Source of the DNA: Clostridium tagluense
Lineage (GTDB): Bacteria > Bacillota > Clostridia > Clostridiales > Clostridiaceae
Direction: 5' to 3'
Length of the DNA stretch: 48,892 nucleotides
NCBI RefSeq assembly: GCF_003865095.1
Contig: NZ_BHYK01000031.1
Location: 1 to 48,892, forward strand
This document shows, one piece after another, positions 1 to 7,456 of this stretch (its first letter is position 1; each line of letters begins with the position of its first letter). A program made the position numbers and the translations under genes. Below the pieces are notes generated by a model. That model saw only the letters and a list, made by a program, of their open reading frames with translations, was not told the DNA's origin and did not search any database.

Positions 1-8
1 TTTCTCAA

Positions 9-124
9 TCTGGTGATTATGGCATGAAGGTAACACCCCTTCCCATACCGAACAGGTCGGTTAAGCTTCAATGCGCCAATGGTACTGCAGGGGTAACTTT
101 GTGGGAGAGTAGGTCGTCGCCAGG
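9..124 (+). rRNA. 5S ribosomal RNA
   Basis: The opening bases fit a Firmicute 5S rRNA of about 116 nt: a 5' CTGG pairs with the 3' CCAG, with the conserved CCGAACA loop region and the GGGAGAGTAGGTCG 3' region between. It is the distal end of an rRNA operon whose 16S and 23S lie upstream of the window. The exact ends are judged from pairing, so they may be off by a few bases. Confidence 0.93.
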
Positions 125-130
125 TAACAT

Positions 131-206
131 GGTTTACTAGCTCAGTTGGTAGAGCACATGACTTTTAATCATGGTGTCCGGGGTTCGATTCCCCGGTAAG
201 CCACCA
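131..206 (+). tRNA. tRNA-Lys (anticodon TTT)
   Basis: A 76-nt cloverleaf. The acceptor stem GGTTTAC pairs with GTAAGCC (one G-U). The D arm is AGCTCAGTTGGTAGAGC, the anticodon loop is CTTTTAA with anticodon TTT, the T arm contains GGTTCGATTCC, and CCA is encoded. It sits 6 nt behind the 5S gene and is probably co-transcribed with it. Confidence 0.96.
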
Positions 207-210
207 AAAA

Positions 211-240
211 AAGCACTTCTTTATGAAGTGCTTTTTTTTA
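211..240. terminator. Bidirectional rho-independent terminator
   Basis: A 9-bp perfect stem (AAGCACTTC/GAAGTGCTT) is flanked by A and T runs on both sides. It can end the 5S-tRNA-Lys transcript and also the convergent response-regulator gene, whose stop lies at 238-240. Confidence 0.9.
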
Positions 241-816
241 TTCCCATTGGGCAGCCATATTATGAAATATTTCAGCCTTTCTTAAGTCACCTTGTTTTCT
301 GTATACCATAGATATTAATTCATAAACTTCAGGAGTATTTGGATCAGTAGATAAAACTACTTTTAGTGCATCCAATGCTTTTTTTAGGTTATTCTCAGAT
401 ATTAATTGTTTTATAATCATTATTTGATATTCAATATTTTTTGCATTTGGAGCCTCTTCCTTTGTTATCATTTCATCAATAATAGTCTTAATTTTATCTG
501 TAGTAAAAGGTTTCTGTAAATAAGTAATGGCGCCAAGTTTTGTACAATCCACTGCATTTTTAACCGTAGCGAAAGCTGTCATAATTACTACAGGAGCAGT
601 TAAACCTTTAGCTCTAATTCTTTTTAGGACCTCTGTGCCACTTATTTCAGGCATTTTAATATCTAAAAATATTAGATCTACAGGTTCTGTATCAATTAAG
701 GATAGCGCTTCATGACCGTTAGTAGCCATCAAAACTTCAAATCCCTTTAGTTTAAGATAAATTCCGAGCAGTGTACGAATATTTTTTGTATCATCTACAA
801 CTAAAACTTTCTTCAT
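238..816 (-). CDS. Response regulator: receiver domain plus TPR-like tail
   Basis: 192 aa. Residues 1-115 are a CheY-like receiver with the acidic pair D8/D9, phospho-acceptor D52, T80 and K102-P. After a linker, residues 128-192 form helical repeats resembling a TPR (KALDALKVVLSTDPNTPEVY, then KAEIF). There is no DNA-binding or enzymatic output domain, so it probably signals by protein contact. No kinase is adjacent; the nearest in the window is the KdpD-type kinase at 4.7 kb. A GAAAGAAGGG ribosome site supports the ATG start. A second TPR gene lies at 13412 in the same K+ neighbourhood. Confidence 0.85.
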   Translation of the reverse strand: MKKVLVVDDTKNIRTLLGIYLKLKGFEVLMATNGHEALSLIDTEPVDLIFLDIKMPEISGTEVLKRIRAKGLTAPVVIMTAFATVKNAVDCTKLGAITYLQKPFTTDKIKTIIDEMITKEEAPNAKNIEYQIMIIKQLISENNLKKALDALKVVLSTDPNTPEVYELISMVYRKQGDLRKAEIFHNMAAQWE

Positions 817-1262
817 AATTGCCCTTCTTTCCCCAATAATTAATAATATAATTAATTATATAGAACTATATTTTCAGCATAAATATCACTTGTATTTTTA
901 AGTTTACATATAAGTATAAGACTTTTATTGATTATATGCAACTACAAATTAACAGATAAAGTATATGGTAGATGTAAGTTATAGGCGTATAAGGAGTATA
1001 AATACAATATATTTCTTTAATAAAACTCATATATTCAATTATTGATTTAATACTATAAGAAAAATGAAGGATAACGAATATAAACAAAGAATAGCAGTGA
1101 TAAATCTCTTAAATCACATACAACAATTAGGATAATGATTTTAAAATGAGTTAGACAAAGTTGCGATATGCCCTAAAATCGCTTAACATATACATATAAT
1201 ATTCAAATTTAATAAGAAATTATTATTTTTCAATAAAGAAATTCAAGTAAGGAGAACAAACT
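817..1262. other. Intergenic region upstream of trk
   Basis: About 446 bases without a convincing gene. The sequence is AT-rich and divergent between the response regulator and trkA. I saw no ydaO-type c-di-AMP riboswitch signature. Apart from the candidate promoter at 1152-1179 I see nothing definite. Confidence 0.5.
1152..1179 (+). promoter_or_regulatory. Candidate promoter of the trk operon
   Basis: TAGACA, a 16-bp spacer and TAAAAT resemble a housekeeping promoter about 85 bases upstream of the first trkA start. Many AT-rich hexamers occur here, so this is only the best-looking pair. Confidence 0.35.
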
Positions 1263-1916
1263 ATGTATATTATAATAATAGGTTGTGGTAGATTAGGCAG
1301 TGGACTTGCCATGGAACTTTCTAATGATGGTCATGATGTGGTAATAGTGGACAAATATGCAGCCAATTTGCAGCGCCTTAGAAGTGGTTTTAATGGAATT
1401 AAAATTAAAGGTGTGGAGATAGATAATGATACATTGATGGAAGCTGGAATAGATAAAGCAGATATATTTTTGGCCATGACCCCTGCAGATAATATAAATA
1501 TTATGGCTAGTCAAATTGCGAAGAATATATTTAAGGTACCTAAAGTAATAGCTAGAATCTTTGACCCATCCAGAGAATTTATTTATAGAAAACTAGGATT
1601 ACAAACTATAAGTCCAACTGAATTAGGTATAAATATAATTAAAAACAAAATAATAGATAAAAATTCAGATACACTATTTACGTTAAACAATGATATATCT
1701 ATAGAAGAGATTACAATAAACAAACTTAAGTTTAAAAATGTTTTAGAAATAGAAGATAAGTTTAATTGTAGCATATGTGCAGTTTGTAAAAATGGTGAAT
1801 TTATGATTCCAAATAAAAATGAACTATTTAAAAAGGGTAATAAAATAGTTTGTAGCATAAATAAAGAGAATAAAGAAAAGTTGGTAAAGGCGATAATGAG
1901 GGAGAAACTTATATGA
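1263..1916 (+). CDS. trkA: TrkA-family K+ uptake regulatory protein (RCK), first copy
   Basis: 217 aa, one RCK unit: a Rossmann NAD-binding domain from residue 1 with the GCGRLGSG motif (residues 7-14) and an acidic residue ending strand 2 (VIVDK), then an RCK_C/TrkA_C domain from about residue 140. It is half the length of E. coli TrkA, as usual in Firmicutes where octameric rings gate TrkH/KtrB. RCK_C domains in Firmicutes often bind c-di-AMP; that is family knowledge, not visible here. An AAGGAG site precedes the ATG. The stop overlaps the next gene by 4 nt, so the two TrkA proteins are likely translationally coupled. Confidence 0.92.
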   Translation: MYIIIIGCGRLGSGLAMELSNDGHDVVIVDKYAANLQRLRSGFNGIKIKGVEIDNDTLMEAGIDKADIFLAMTPADNINIMASQIAKNIFKVPKVIARIFDPSREFIYRKLGLQTISPTELGINIIKNKIIDKNSDTLFTLNNDISIEEITINKLKFKNVLEIEDKFNCSICAVCKNGEFMIPNKNELFKKGNKIVCSINKENKEKLVKAIMREKLI

Positions 1917-2572
1917 GAGCAGTAATAGTTGGTGGTGGAAAGGTAGGGTACTATCTTGTTAAAGCATTAAAAGAAAAAAAACATCAAGTAGTATTAATAG
2001 AAAAAGACATAGATATTTGCCAAAAGATTGCTGAAGAAATTCAGGTAGACGTAATATGCGGGGATGGGTCGGATGTTGAAGTACTAAAAGATGCGGGTAT
2101 TGAGGAAGCGGAAGTAGTAGCTGCAGTAACGGGTAAAGATGAGGAAAATTTGGTAATATGTCAGATGGCTAAAGTGAACTTTAATATTAATGAGACAATA
2201 GCCAGAATCAATAATCCTAAAAATACAGCAATATTCAAGGCATTAGGAGTAGATAAGACTGTATGTAGCACACAAGTAATTTGTAATTTAATAGAAGGAG
2301 AATTTAATAGCGAACCTCTAAAAGTAATAGAAAGCATAAATAGAGGGGAAATGATATTAGTAGAAGCGAAAATAGATAAGGACAGTGCATGGAAAGATAA
2401 ATCTATAGAAAAGTTAAAATTACCTAAGGAATGTCTAATAATATCAATAATAAGAAGTGAGAAAGTGATTTTTCCAAGAGGCGGCGAAGACATAAAAGAG
2501 GGCGATAAAGTACTTATCATAACAAATACAGATAGAAAGAAAGATGTAGAGAAATCTATAATTGGAGGGTAA
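1913..2572 (+). CDS. trkA: TrkA-family K+ uptake regulatory protein (RCK), second copy
   Basis: 219 aa, again one Rossmann plus one RCK_C domain. The nucleotide motif is GGGKVGYYL (residues 7-15), and IEKD closes the second strand. It overlaps the preceding gene through ATGA. It has diverged clearly from its neighbour, so the pair may form a mixed ring or serve different channels; TrkH downstream is the obvious partner. Confidence 0.93.
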   Translation: MRAVIVGGGKVGYYLVKALKEKKHQVVLIEKDIDICQKIAEEIQVDVICGDGSDVEVLKDAGIEEAEVVAAVTGKDEENLVICQMAKVNFNINETIARINNPKNTAIFKALGVDKTVCSTQVICNLIEGEFNSEPLKVIESINRGEMILVEAKIDKDSAWKDKSIEKLKLPKECLIISIIRSEKVIFPRGGEDIKEGDKVLIITNTDRKKDVEKSIIGG

Positions 2573-2577
2573 ATATT

Positions 2578-2679
2578 ATGACAAGCAAAAAGATTATAGG
2601 TGGAGTAATTACAGAGATAGGATATACACTAATGTTTTTATTTGTGTTATATGGCATTAATATGATTTTGGCAAGGTGA
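2578..2679 (+). CDS. 33-aa single-span membrane micropeptide between trkA and trkH
   Basis: A 33-codon ORF with a good ribosome site (GGAGGG, 6 nt spacing). It has a short basic N-terminus (MTSKK) followed by one hydrophobic helix of about 23 residues ending in LAR. It begins 5 nt after trkA and ends 4 nt before trkH. The size and topology resemble KdpF, which stabilises the Kdp complex, so a TrkH-associated subunit is a reasonable guess. I do not recognise a named family. Confidence 0.7.
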   Translation: MTSKKIIGGVITEIGYTLMFLFVLYGINMILAR

Positions 2680-2683
2680 TTAT

Positions 2684-4219
2684 ATGAAAAAAATAATAAA
2701 AAACTTTGATGATTTTAAAATAATAAATTTTTATGTAGGATATGTAATCATAGGAACCGCAAGTTTAATGCTGATACCAATGCTTACTTCATTAATATTT
2801 AAGGAATGGAGTGCACTTTTAGATTTTACTATTAGTATAAGTATAGCTATTAGTTTAGGTATATTGCTTATGGCTACAGGTAAGAGTAAGATTGATAAAG
2901 TAAAAGTGCAATGGAAACATGGATTAATTATTGCATCTAGCTCCTGGCTTATACTAACTTTGTTATGTGCGGTGCCATATCATCTTAGTGGAAATACTCA
3001 ATCTTTCTTAGATGCATGTTTTGATGTTATGAGTGGGTTTACAACCTCAGGAGTTTTACTTATCCAAAATATTGACCATCTTTCACTGGGACTCAATATG
3101 TGGAGACATATTATTACCTTTGTTGGGGGACAAGGTATGGTAGTACTCGCTTTAAGTTTTATGGTAGACCATACTTTAGGTGCTTACAAAATGTATGTTG
3201 GTGAAGGTAAGGATGCAGAACTCGTACCTAATGTAAAAAATACGGCAAGAATAATATGGAAAATAAGCATTATATATTTAGTAGTAGGCACTATTATGCT
3301 TTGGATCAATGGAATACTTATAGGCATGCGACCTGTAACTGCTCTTTTTCATGGATTATTTATTTTTATGTCTGCTTGGAGCACAGGTGGATTTGCGCCG
3401 ATGTCTCAAAATATGCTGTATTATCATAGTCTTTCCTATGAGTTATTGACAATGATTTTCTTCGTTATTGGTTCTTTAAATTTTGCATTACATTATGCAG
3501 TATGGCAAGGAAAGAAGAAAGAAATATTGAAGAATATTGAAACACAGAGTTTTTTTATTACAGCTCTACTTATTTCTTTTTTTGCAGCATTAAAACTAAC
3601 AAATTCGGGAGTATATAGTAACGCTATATCAGTTTTCAGAAAAGGTGTTTATAATATATTATCAGCTCATACAACTACAGGGTTTGGTAATCTATATGCA
3701 AGGCAGTTTGCAACTGAGTGGGGAGATTTTCCTGTAGTTATGATGATAATAGCCATGCTTATAGGTGGATCAGCCTGTTCTACGGCGGGTGGTTTTAAGG
3801 GGCTTAGGGTAGGATTGGTTTTTAAAAGTATAGGTGTAGAAGTGAAAAAATTGATAAATTCTGACAGAAAGATAAGGGTAGCTAAGTTTCATCATATAAA
3901 AGAAATTGTGTTAGAGGATGCAATGGTGAAATCTGCTTATCTTATAATAATATGTTATATAATTTTATTTTTTGTAGGTACTGCACTAGGAACCTATTAT
4001 GGATACCCAGTGCTTAGTGCAGCTTTTGAGGCTGCATCAGTTACAGGAAATGTAGGATTATCCATTGGAATTACGGCTCCATCAATGCCAACTTTACTTA
4101 AGATATATTATATAATTGCAATGTATTTAGGAAGATTAGAATTTATATCTGTGTTTGCGCTAATAGGAGTTACATTTGGAGGCATTAAGAAATTATGGTT
4201 AAGACTTTTAAAACAATAA
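2684..4219 (+). CDS. trkH: TrkH-type potassium channel/transporter subunit
   Basis: 511 aa integral membrane protein with the four-fold M-P-M architecture of the Trk/Ktr/HKT superfamily. The four selectivity-filter loops are visible: TTSG (about 120-123), STGGF (233-237), TTTGF (330-334) and TGNVG (454-458). GGSACSTAGG near 361-370 fits the D3M2 region. It mediates K+ (or Na+-coupled K+) uptake gated by the RCK proteins encoded upstream. The ATG follows AAGGTGATTAT. The next gene begins inside its last 25 bases. Confidence 0.95.
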   Translation: MKKIIKNFDDFKIINFYVGYVIIGTASLMLIPMLTSLIFKEWSALLDFTISISIAISLGILLMATGKSKIDKVKVQWKHGLIIASSSWLILTLLCAVPYHLSGNTQSFLDACFDVMSGFTTSGVLLIQNIDHLSLGLNMWRHIITFVGGQGMVVLALSFMVDHTLGAYKMYVGEGKDAELVPNVKNTARIIWKISIIYLVVGTIMLWINGILIGMRPVTALFHGLFIFMSAWSTGGFAPMSQNMLYYHSLSYELLTMIFFVIGSLNFALHYAVWQGKKKEILKNIETQSFFITALLISFFAALKLTNSGVYSNAISVFRKGVYNILSAHTTTGFGNLYARQFATEWGDFPVVMMIIAMLIGGSACSTAGGFKGLRVGLVFKSIGVEVKKLINSDRKIRVAKFHHIKEIVLEDAMVKSAYLIIICYIILFFVGTALGTYYGYPVLSAAFEAASVTGNVGLSIGITAPSMPTLLKIYYIIAMYLGRLEFISVFALIGVTFGGIKKLWLRLLKQ

Positions 4220-4695
4220 TATTAATATGTATTTTAGTTTTTTCTTTTCCCATAGCATGCATGGCAAAGGAATATAGCAACTTTACTGAATTAATCGAAA
4301 ATGGAAAAAAGATTGATAATGCTAAAATTACACTAAAAGGTGAAGCTATTGGGGAAAGTATGAATAGAGGTAAATATTCCTGGGTAAATATAAGTGATGG
4401 AAGCAATGCTATGGGGATATGGATTAAGAATGAACAAGTCAAAAGTATAAAAAACTTTGGTAAGTATGGCTATAAGGGAGATCTATTGAAAATAAATGGT
4501 ACTTTTAATAGAGCCTGCGTGGAACATGGTGGTGATATGGATATCCATGCAAGCTCGGTTGAAATTATAGAGGTTGGTGAAAAAGTAATAATCCCTATAA
4601 GTAACAATAAAAAAATTATAGCAACAATACTAACACTTATTACACTTACTTTAATTTTTTCATATAAAAAATTTACTAAAAGCATTTCAAAATGA
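4195..4695 (+). CDS. Exported, membrane-anchored OB-fold-like protein
   Basis: 166 aa. It has a signal peptide or N-terminal helix (residues 1-24), a beta-rich domain at about 30-130 that reads like an OB-fold (ITLKGEAIGE, YSWVNISDGSNAMGIW, LLKINGTFNRAC), and a C-terminal hydrophobic helix (about 139-157) before a basic tail. The domain should lie outside the membrane. It is translationally coupled to trkH by a 25-nt overlap and ends at a terminator, so it belongs to the Trk operon; its function is unknown to me. Automated pipelines may label such folds DNA-binding, which the location argues against. Confidence 0.72.
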   Translation: MVKTFKTIILICILVFSFPIACMAKEYSNFTELIENGKKIDNAKITLKGEAIGESMNRGKYSWVNISDGSNAMGIWIKNEQVKSIKNFGKYGYKGDLLKINGTFNRACVEHGGDMDIHASSVEIIEVGEKVIIPISNNKKIIATILTLITLTLIFSYKKFTKSISK

Positions 4696-4709
4696 AATGC
4701 TTTTTTTTG
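4678..4709 (+). terminator. Terminator of the trk operon
   Basis: A 10-bp stem AAAGCATTTC/GAAATGCTTT with an AAAAT loop is followed by a T run. The upstream gene's TGA stop lies inside the hairpin. Confidence 0.9.
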
Positions 4710-4752
4710 GAAATTAAGGGGTATTTAAATATATTAGGAGGTGGTGGTGCGT

Positions 4753-6384
4753 TTGAAAAAAAGCAAATTAAATGAGTGGTTTCTAAAAATTTTTAATGAG
4801 TATGAATATAATGACTATAGCGAAATCAAACCTAAACAAATGATAATTGCCAATGTGTTTAAAATTATAGCAATTATGAGTTTATCAACTATAATAACTC
4901 TGATATTTAGAAAAATTGGGATTCATGAGTCAAATGTTATAATAGTATATATTTTAGGAGTATTATTTGTATCAATAAGTACTGATGGATATATTTATGG
5001 TACAATGGCTTCGATAATTGGAGTACTATCATTTAATTTTTTCTTTACGGTACCATATTATAGTTTTTTAGCTTATAGAGCCGACTATCCAGTAACTTTT
5101 ATTATAATGCTTATAGCCGCAATTATTACAAGTACTTTGACTTCAAGAGTTAAAACGCAAGTTAGAATATCTTTTATACGTGAAAATAGAATGAAAATTT
5201 TATATAAAATTAACAAATCATTGCTTACAGCAAGAAATAAAAAACAAGTAGTGGAGTTTTGTGGTGACAATTTAGTTGATATGTTTAATAGAACTATTAT
5301 GATAGCTATACTAGATGATAAAAATAATTTGCAAAAGCCAAGTGATTATATGGTTAATGGAGAATATGGTAGGAATATTTTCAAGTCAGATGTAGAGGTT
5401 TTGGCAATTGAGAAATGCTTTAAAACAGGCCAATCAGTAGGTGTTGAAGCTGATATCTCCATAAATAGTGTTGGATATTATCATCCCATTAAAGGGCAAA
5501 ATAAAATTCTTGGAATTATTGGTATAGTATGTTTAGAAGAAGATACCTTATCAAAAAATGAAAAAATTCTTTTGGAGTCAGTTTCTACACAAATTGCTTT
5601 AGCTATTGAAAGGGAAGACTTATATCAAAAGAAAAAAAATATAAATTTAGAGGCCGAAAGAGAGAGAGTTAGGGGTAATCTTTTAAGATCAATTTCACAT
5701 GATTTAAGAACTCCGCTAACAGGAATATTAGGATCTGTTTCTACAATTACTGACAATTATGATATACTTGATAATGATATAAAAAAAGAGCTTCTTGATA
5801 TAATTTATGAAGATACAAGTTGGCTTATACATTCAGTTGAAAATATATTGAGCATGACAAGAATAGATGAAGGTAAACTTGAAATTAAGAAGGATGCAGA
5901 GGTCGTTGAAGAAATTGTTGCTGAATCCATATCGAGAGTTAAAAGGTTTTCGGGAAGTCATAATATCGTGACTGATTTACCCCAAGATATGGTTATATTA
6001 TTTGTAGATGGGTTATTAATAGAACAAGTGCTTATTAATTTGATTGATAATGCTATAAAGTATACGCAGGATGATTCCATCATAACGGTTAAAGTTACAG
6101 TAAAGGAAGATAATGTGGTTTTTGATATATCAGATAATGGGAAAGGGATACCAGAAGAAGATATAACGTCTATATTTGATAGATTCTATACAAAGACTAA
6201 GGGCGATTGCCTAGAAAAACGAGGCATAGGACTAGGACTTGCTATTTGTAAGTCTATTATAGAAGCACATGGTGGATGTATGGAAGCTTTAAATAACTCT
6301 TCTGGTGGGGCTACATTTAGATTTAGTTTACCTGGAATAAGGAGCGATGAAAATGGATATAAAGCCTTTGATTTTAATAGTTGA
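4753..6384 (+). CDS. kdpD: KdpD-like sensor histidine kinase lacking the N-terminal KdpD/USP domains
   Basis: About 543 aa. In order: a DUF4118-like four-helix membrane block (about 30-130), a GAF-like domain (about 150-285), a HisKA domain with RSISHDLRTPLTG (phospho-acceptor His near 316), and a HATPase_c domain with N, G1 (DNGKGIP) and G2 (GIGLGLAI) boxes. E. coli KdpD is about 890 aa; the missing N-terminal half is a separate gene at 11967-13121. An extended AGGAGGTG site precedes three GTG codons and a TTG. I chose the TTG for spacing; GTG at 4747 is the alternative. It overlaps kdpE by 32 nt. Confidence 0.9.
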   Translation: MKKSKLNEWFLKIFNEYEYNDYSEIKPKQMIIANVFKIIAIMSLSTIITLIFRKIGIHESNVIIVYILGVLFVSISTDGYIYGTMASIIGVLSFNFFFTVPYYSFLAYRADYPVTFIIMLIAAIITSTLTSRVKTQVRISFIRENRMKILYKINKSLLTARNKKQVVEFCGDNLVDMFNRTIMIAILDDKNNLQKPSDYMVNGEYGRNIFKSDVEVLAIEKCFKTGQSVGVEADISINSVGYYHPIKGQNKILGIIGIVCLEEDTLSKNEKILLESVSTQIALAIEREDLYQKKKNINLEAERERVRGNLLRSISHDLRTPLTGILGSVSTITDNYDILDNDIKKELLDIIYEDTSWLIHSVENILSMTRIDEGKLEIKKDAEVVEEIVAESISRVKRFSGSHNIVTDLPQDMVILFVDGLLIEQVLINLIDNAIKYTQDDSIITVKVTVKEDNVVFDISDNGKGIPEEDITSIFDRFYTKTKGDCLEKRGIGLGLAICKSIIEAHGGCMEALNNSSGGATFRFSLPGIRSDENGYKAFDFNS

Positions 6385-7054
6385 AGATGATAAACCTATT
6401 AAAAAATTTATGAAAGTTTCGCTTGAGGCGCAGGGATATAAGTGTATTGAAACTGAATTTGGGAATACAGCTATAGCACTGATTTTTTCCAACAATCCAG
6501 ATATAATAATTTTAGACTTAGGCCTTCCAGATATTGATGGTCTTAATGTTATTGAAAAAGTAAGAGAGTCCACAAAAGCTAGGATTATAGTTGTTTCAGC
6601 TCGTGGACATGAAAGTGAAAAGGTCGAAGCCTTAGATAGCGGTGCGGATGATTATTTGACTAAGCCTTTTAGCGTAGCTGAGCTTTTAGCAAGAATCAGG
6701 GTGGCACTAAGACATTTTAATGGGGATAGCAATTCACAAAATATTGCGCAATCAGTATTCCAGGTTAAGGATTTAAAAATTGATTTTGAAAAACGCAGAG
6801 TTACAATTTTGCATGAAGAAATACATTTAACACCAATGGAGTACAAATTAATTGAGTTAATGTCAAGATATGCAGGACGTGTCTTAACTCATAAGTATAT
6901 AATTGATGAGATTTGGGGAAGTTATTTTGAAAATGAGACGCAATCTCTTAGGGTATTTATGGCTAATATAAGAAGGAAAATAGAAAAAGATCCTGCCCAG
7001 CCACAGTATATCATAACGGAAGTTGGAGTAGGATATCGTTTAGTAGATGAATAA
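6353..7054 (+). CDS. kdpE: KdpE, OmpR/PhoB-family response regulator
   Basis: 233 aa. The receiver has E11/D12/D13, phospho-acceptor D55 and K104-P. The C-terminal winged helix (about 135-230) includes LTPMEYKLIELM and the usual end VGVGYRLVDE. Its partner is the overlapping kinase. It should bind tandem hexamer repeats, and such repeats lie upstream of the kdp genes. I took the second ATG at 6353 because AAGGAG is only 3 nt from the first (6347). Confidence 0.93.
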   Translation: MDIKPLILIVEDDKPIKKFMKVSLEAQGYKCIETEFGNTAIALIFSNNPDIIILDLGLPDIDGLNVIEKVRESTKARIIVVSARGHESEKVEALDSGADDYLTKPFSVAELLARIRVALRHFNGDSNSQNIAQSVFQVKDLKIDFEKRRVTILHEEIHLTPMEYKLIELMSRYAGRVLTHKYIIDEIWGSYFENETQSLRVFMANIRRKIEKDPAQPQYIITEVGVGYRLVDE

Positions 7055-7060
7055 TTTTTA

Positions 7061-7091
7061 AAAGATGAAGCTTTTGGCTTCATCTTTTTTT
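7061..7091 (+). terminator. Terminator after kdpE
   Basis: GATGAAGC/GCTTCATC stem (8 bp, extended by A-T pairs) with a TTTTG loop and a T run. It separates the regulator genes from the structural kdp genes, which therefore need their own promoter. Confidence 0.88.
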
Positions 7092-7112
7092 ATGGAGAAT
7101 AATGGTAGTATT

Positions 7113-7178
7113 TCTTAACATAAAATTTATGCAGAAGTTAGCATCTTTACACTATCTTTATTTTGCATTTGTTAGAAT
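7113..7178 (+). promoter_or_regulatory. kdp promoter with tandem KdpE/PhoB-type boxes
   Basis: Two copies of an 18-bp box, TCTTAACATAAAATTTAT (7113-7130) and TCTTTACACTATCTTTAT (7144-7161), lie 31 bp apart, about three helical turns. Each contains a TT[A/T]ACA hexamer, 5 bp, then TTTAT. A -10-like TAGAAT follows at 7173-7178, and no -35 consensus is present. This is the layout expected of an OmpR/PhoB-family activated promoter; KdpE is the obvious activator. Confidence 0.65.
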
Positions 7179-7216
7179 GAATGCATAAGGTGATCAGAAG
7201 GAGGCGACGTAAATTC

Positions 7217-7309
7217 ATGATGGATGTAATATTCATAATCGGGACAGCATTTTGTTTTTTGCTAGTACTACCCTTTATTAATTGGTGTGAAGCACAAATT
7301 AATAAATAA
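7217..7309 (+). CDS. 30-aa membrane micropeptide at the head of the kdp operon
   Basis: 30 codons starting with two ATGs, preceded by AAGGAGG (about 12 nt). It has one hydrophobic segment (VIFIIGTAFCFLLVLPFI) and a short polar tail. Clostridial kdp operons have been described with two small leading genes (kdpZ and kdpY in C. acetobutylicum, from memory); this one and the KdpF-like ORF after it match that layout. Possible roles are a Kdp accessory subunit or a leader peptide. Confidence 0.65.
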   Translation: MMDVIFIIGTAFCFLLVLPFINWCEAQINK

Positions 7310-7318
7310 AAATCAATA

Positions 7319-7335
7319 TATCACTTAAAGTGATA
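7319..7335. repeat. 17-bp inverted repeat between the kdp micro-ORFs
   Basis: TATCACTT-A-AAGTGATA, 8-bp perfect arms around one base. It lies 9 nt after the first micro-ORF and 17 nt before kdpF. It could be an operator or a small RNA processing or pausing site; there is no T run, so it is not a terminator. Confidence 0.5.
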
Positions 7336-7352
7336 ATTAAATGGAGGATTTT

Positions 7353-7430
7353 ATGAAAGGTTTAATTGTAATTGCAATTTTATTGTTTTTGTATTTAGGG
7401 TATGCGTTGTTTAATCCCGAAAAATTTTAA
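7353..7430 (+). CDS. kdpF: KdpF small subunit of the K+-transporting ATPase
   Basis: 25 aa with a single membrane helix, ending in the KdpF-typical LYLGYALFNPEKF. KdpF lies in the membrane and stabilises the KdpABC complex. A GGAGG site lies 7 nt upstream, and kdpA starts 26 nt downstream. Confidence 0.88.
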   Translation: MKGLIVIAILLFLYLGYALFNPEKF

Positions 7431-7456
7431 AAGAAATAGATGGAGGGTAGTTATTT

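Noticed and set aside
817-1262. ydaO-type c-di-AMP riboswitch before trkA
   Set aside because: Looked for because such elements often precede K+ uptake genes in Firmicutes; I could not find the conserved core or paired helices.
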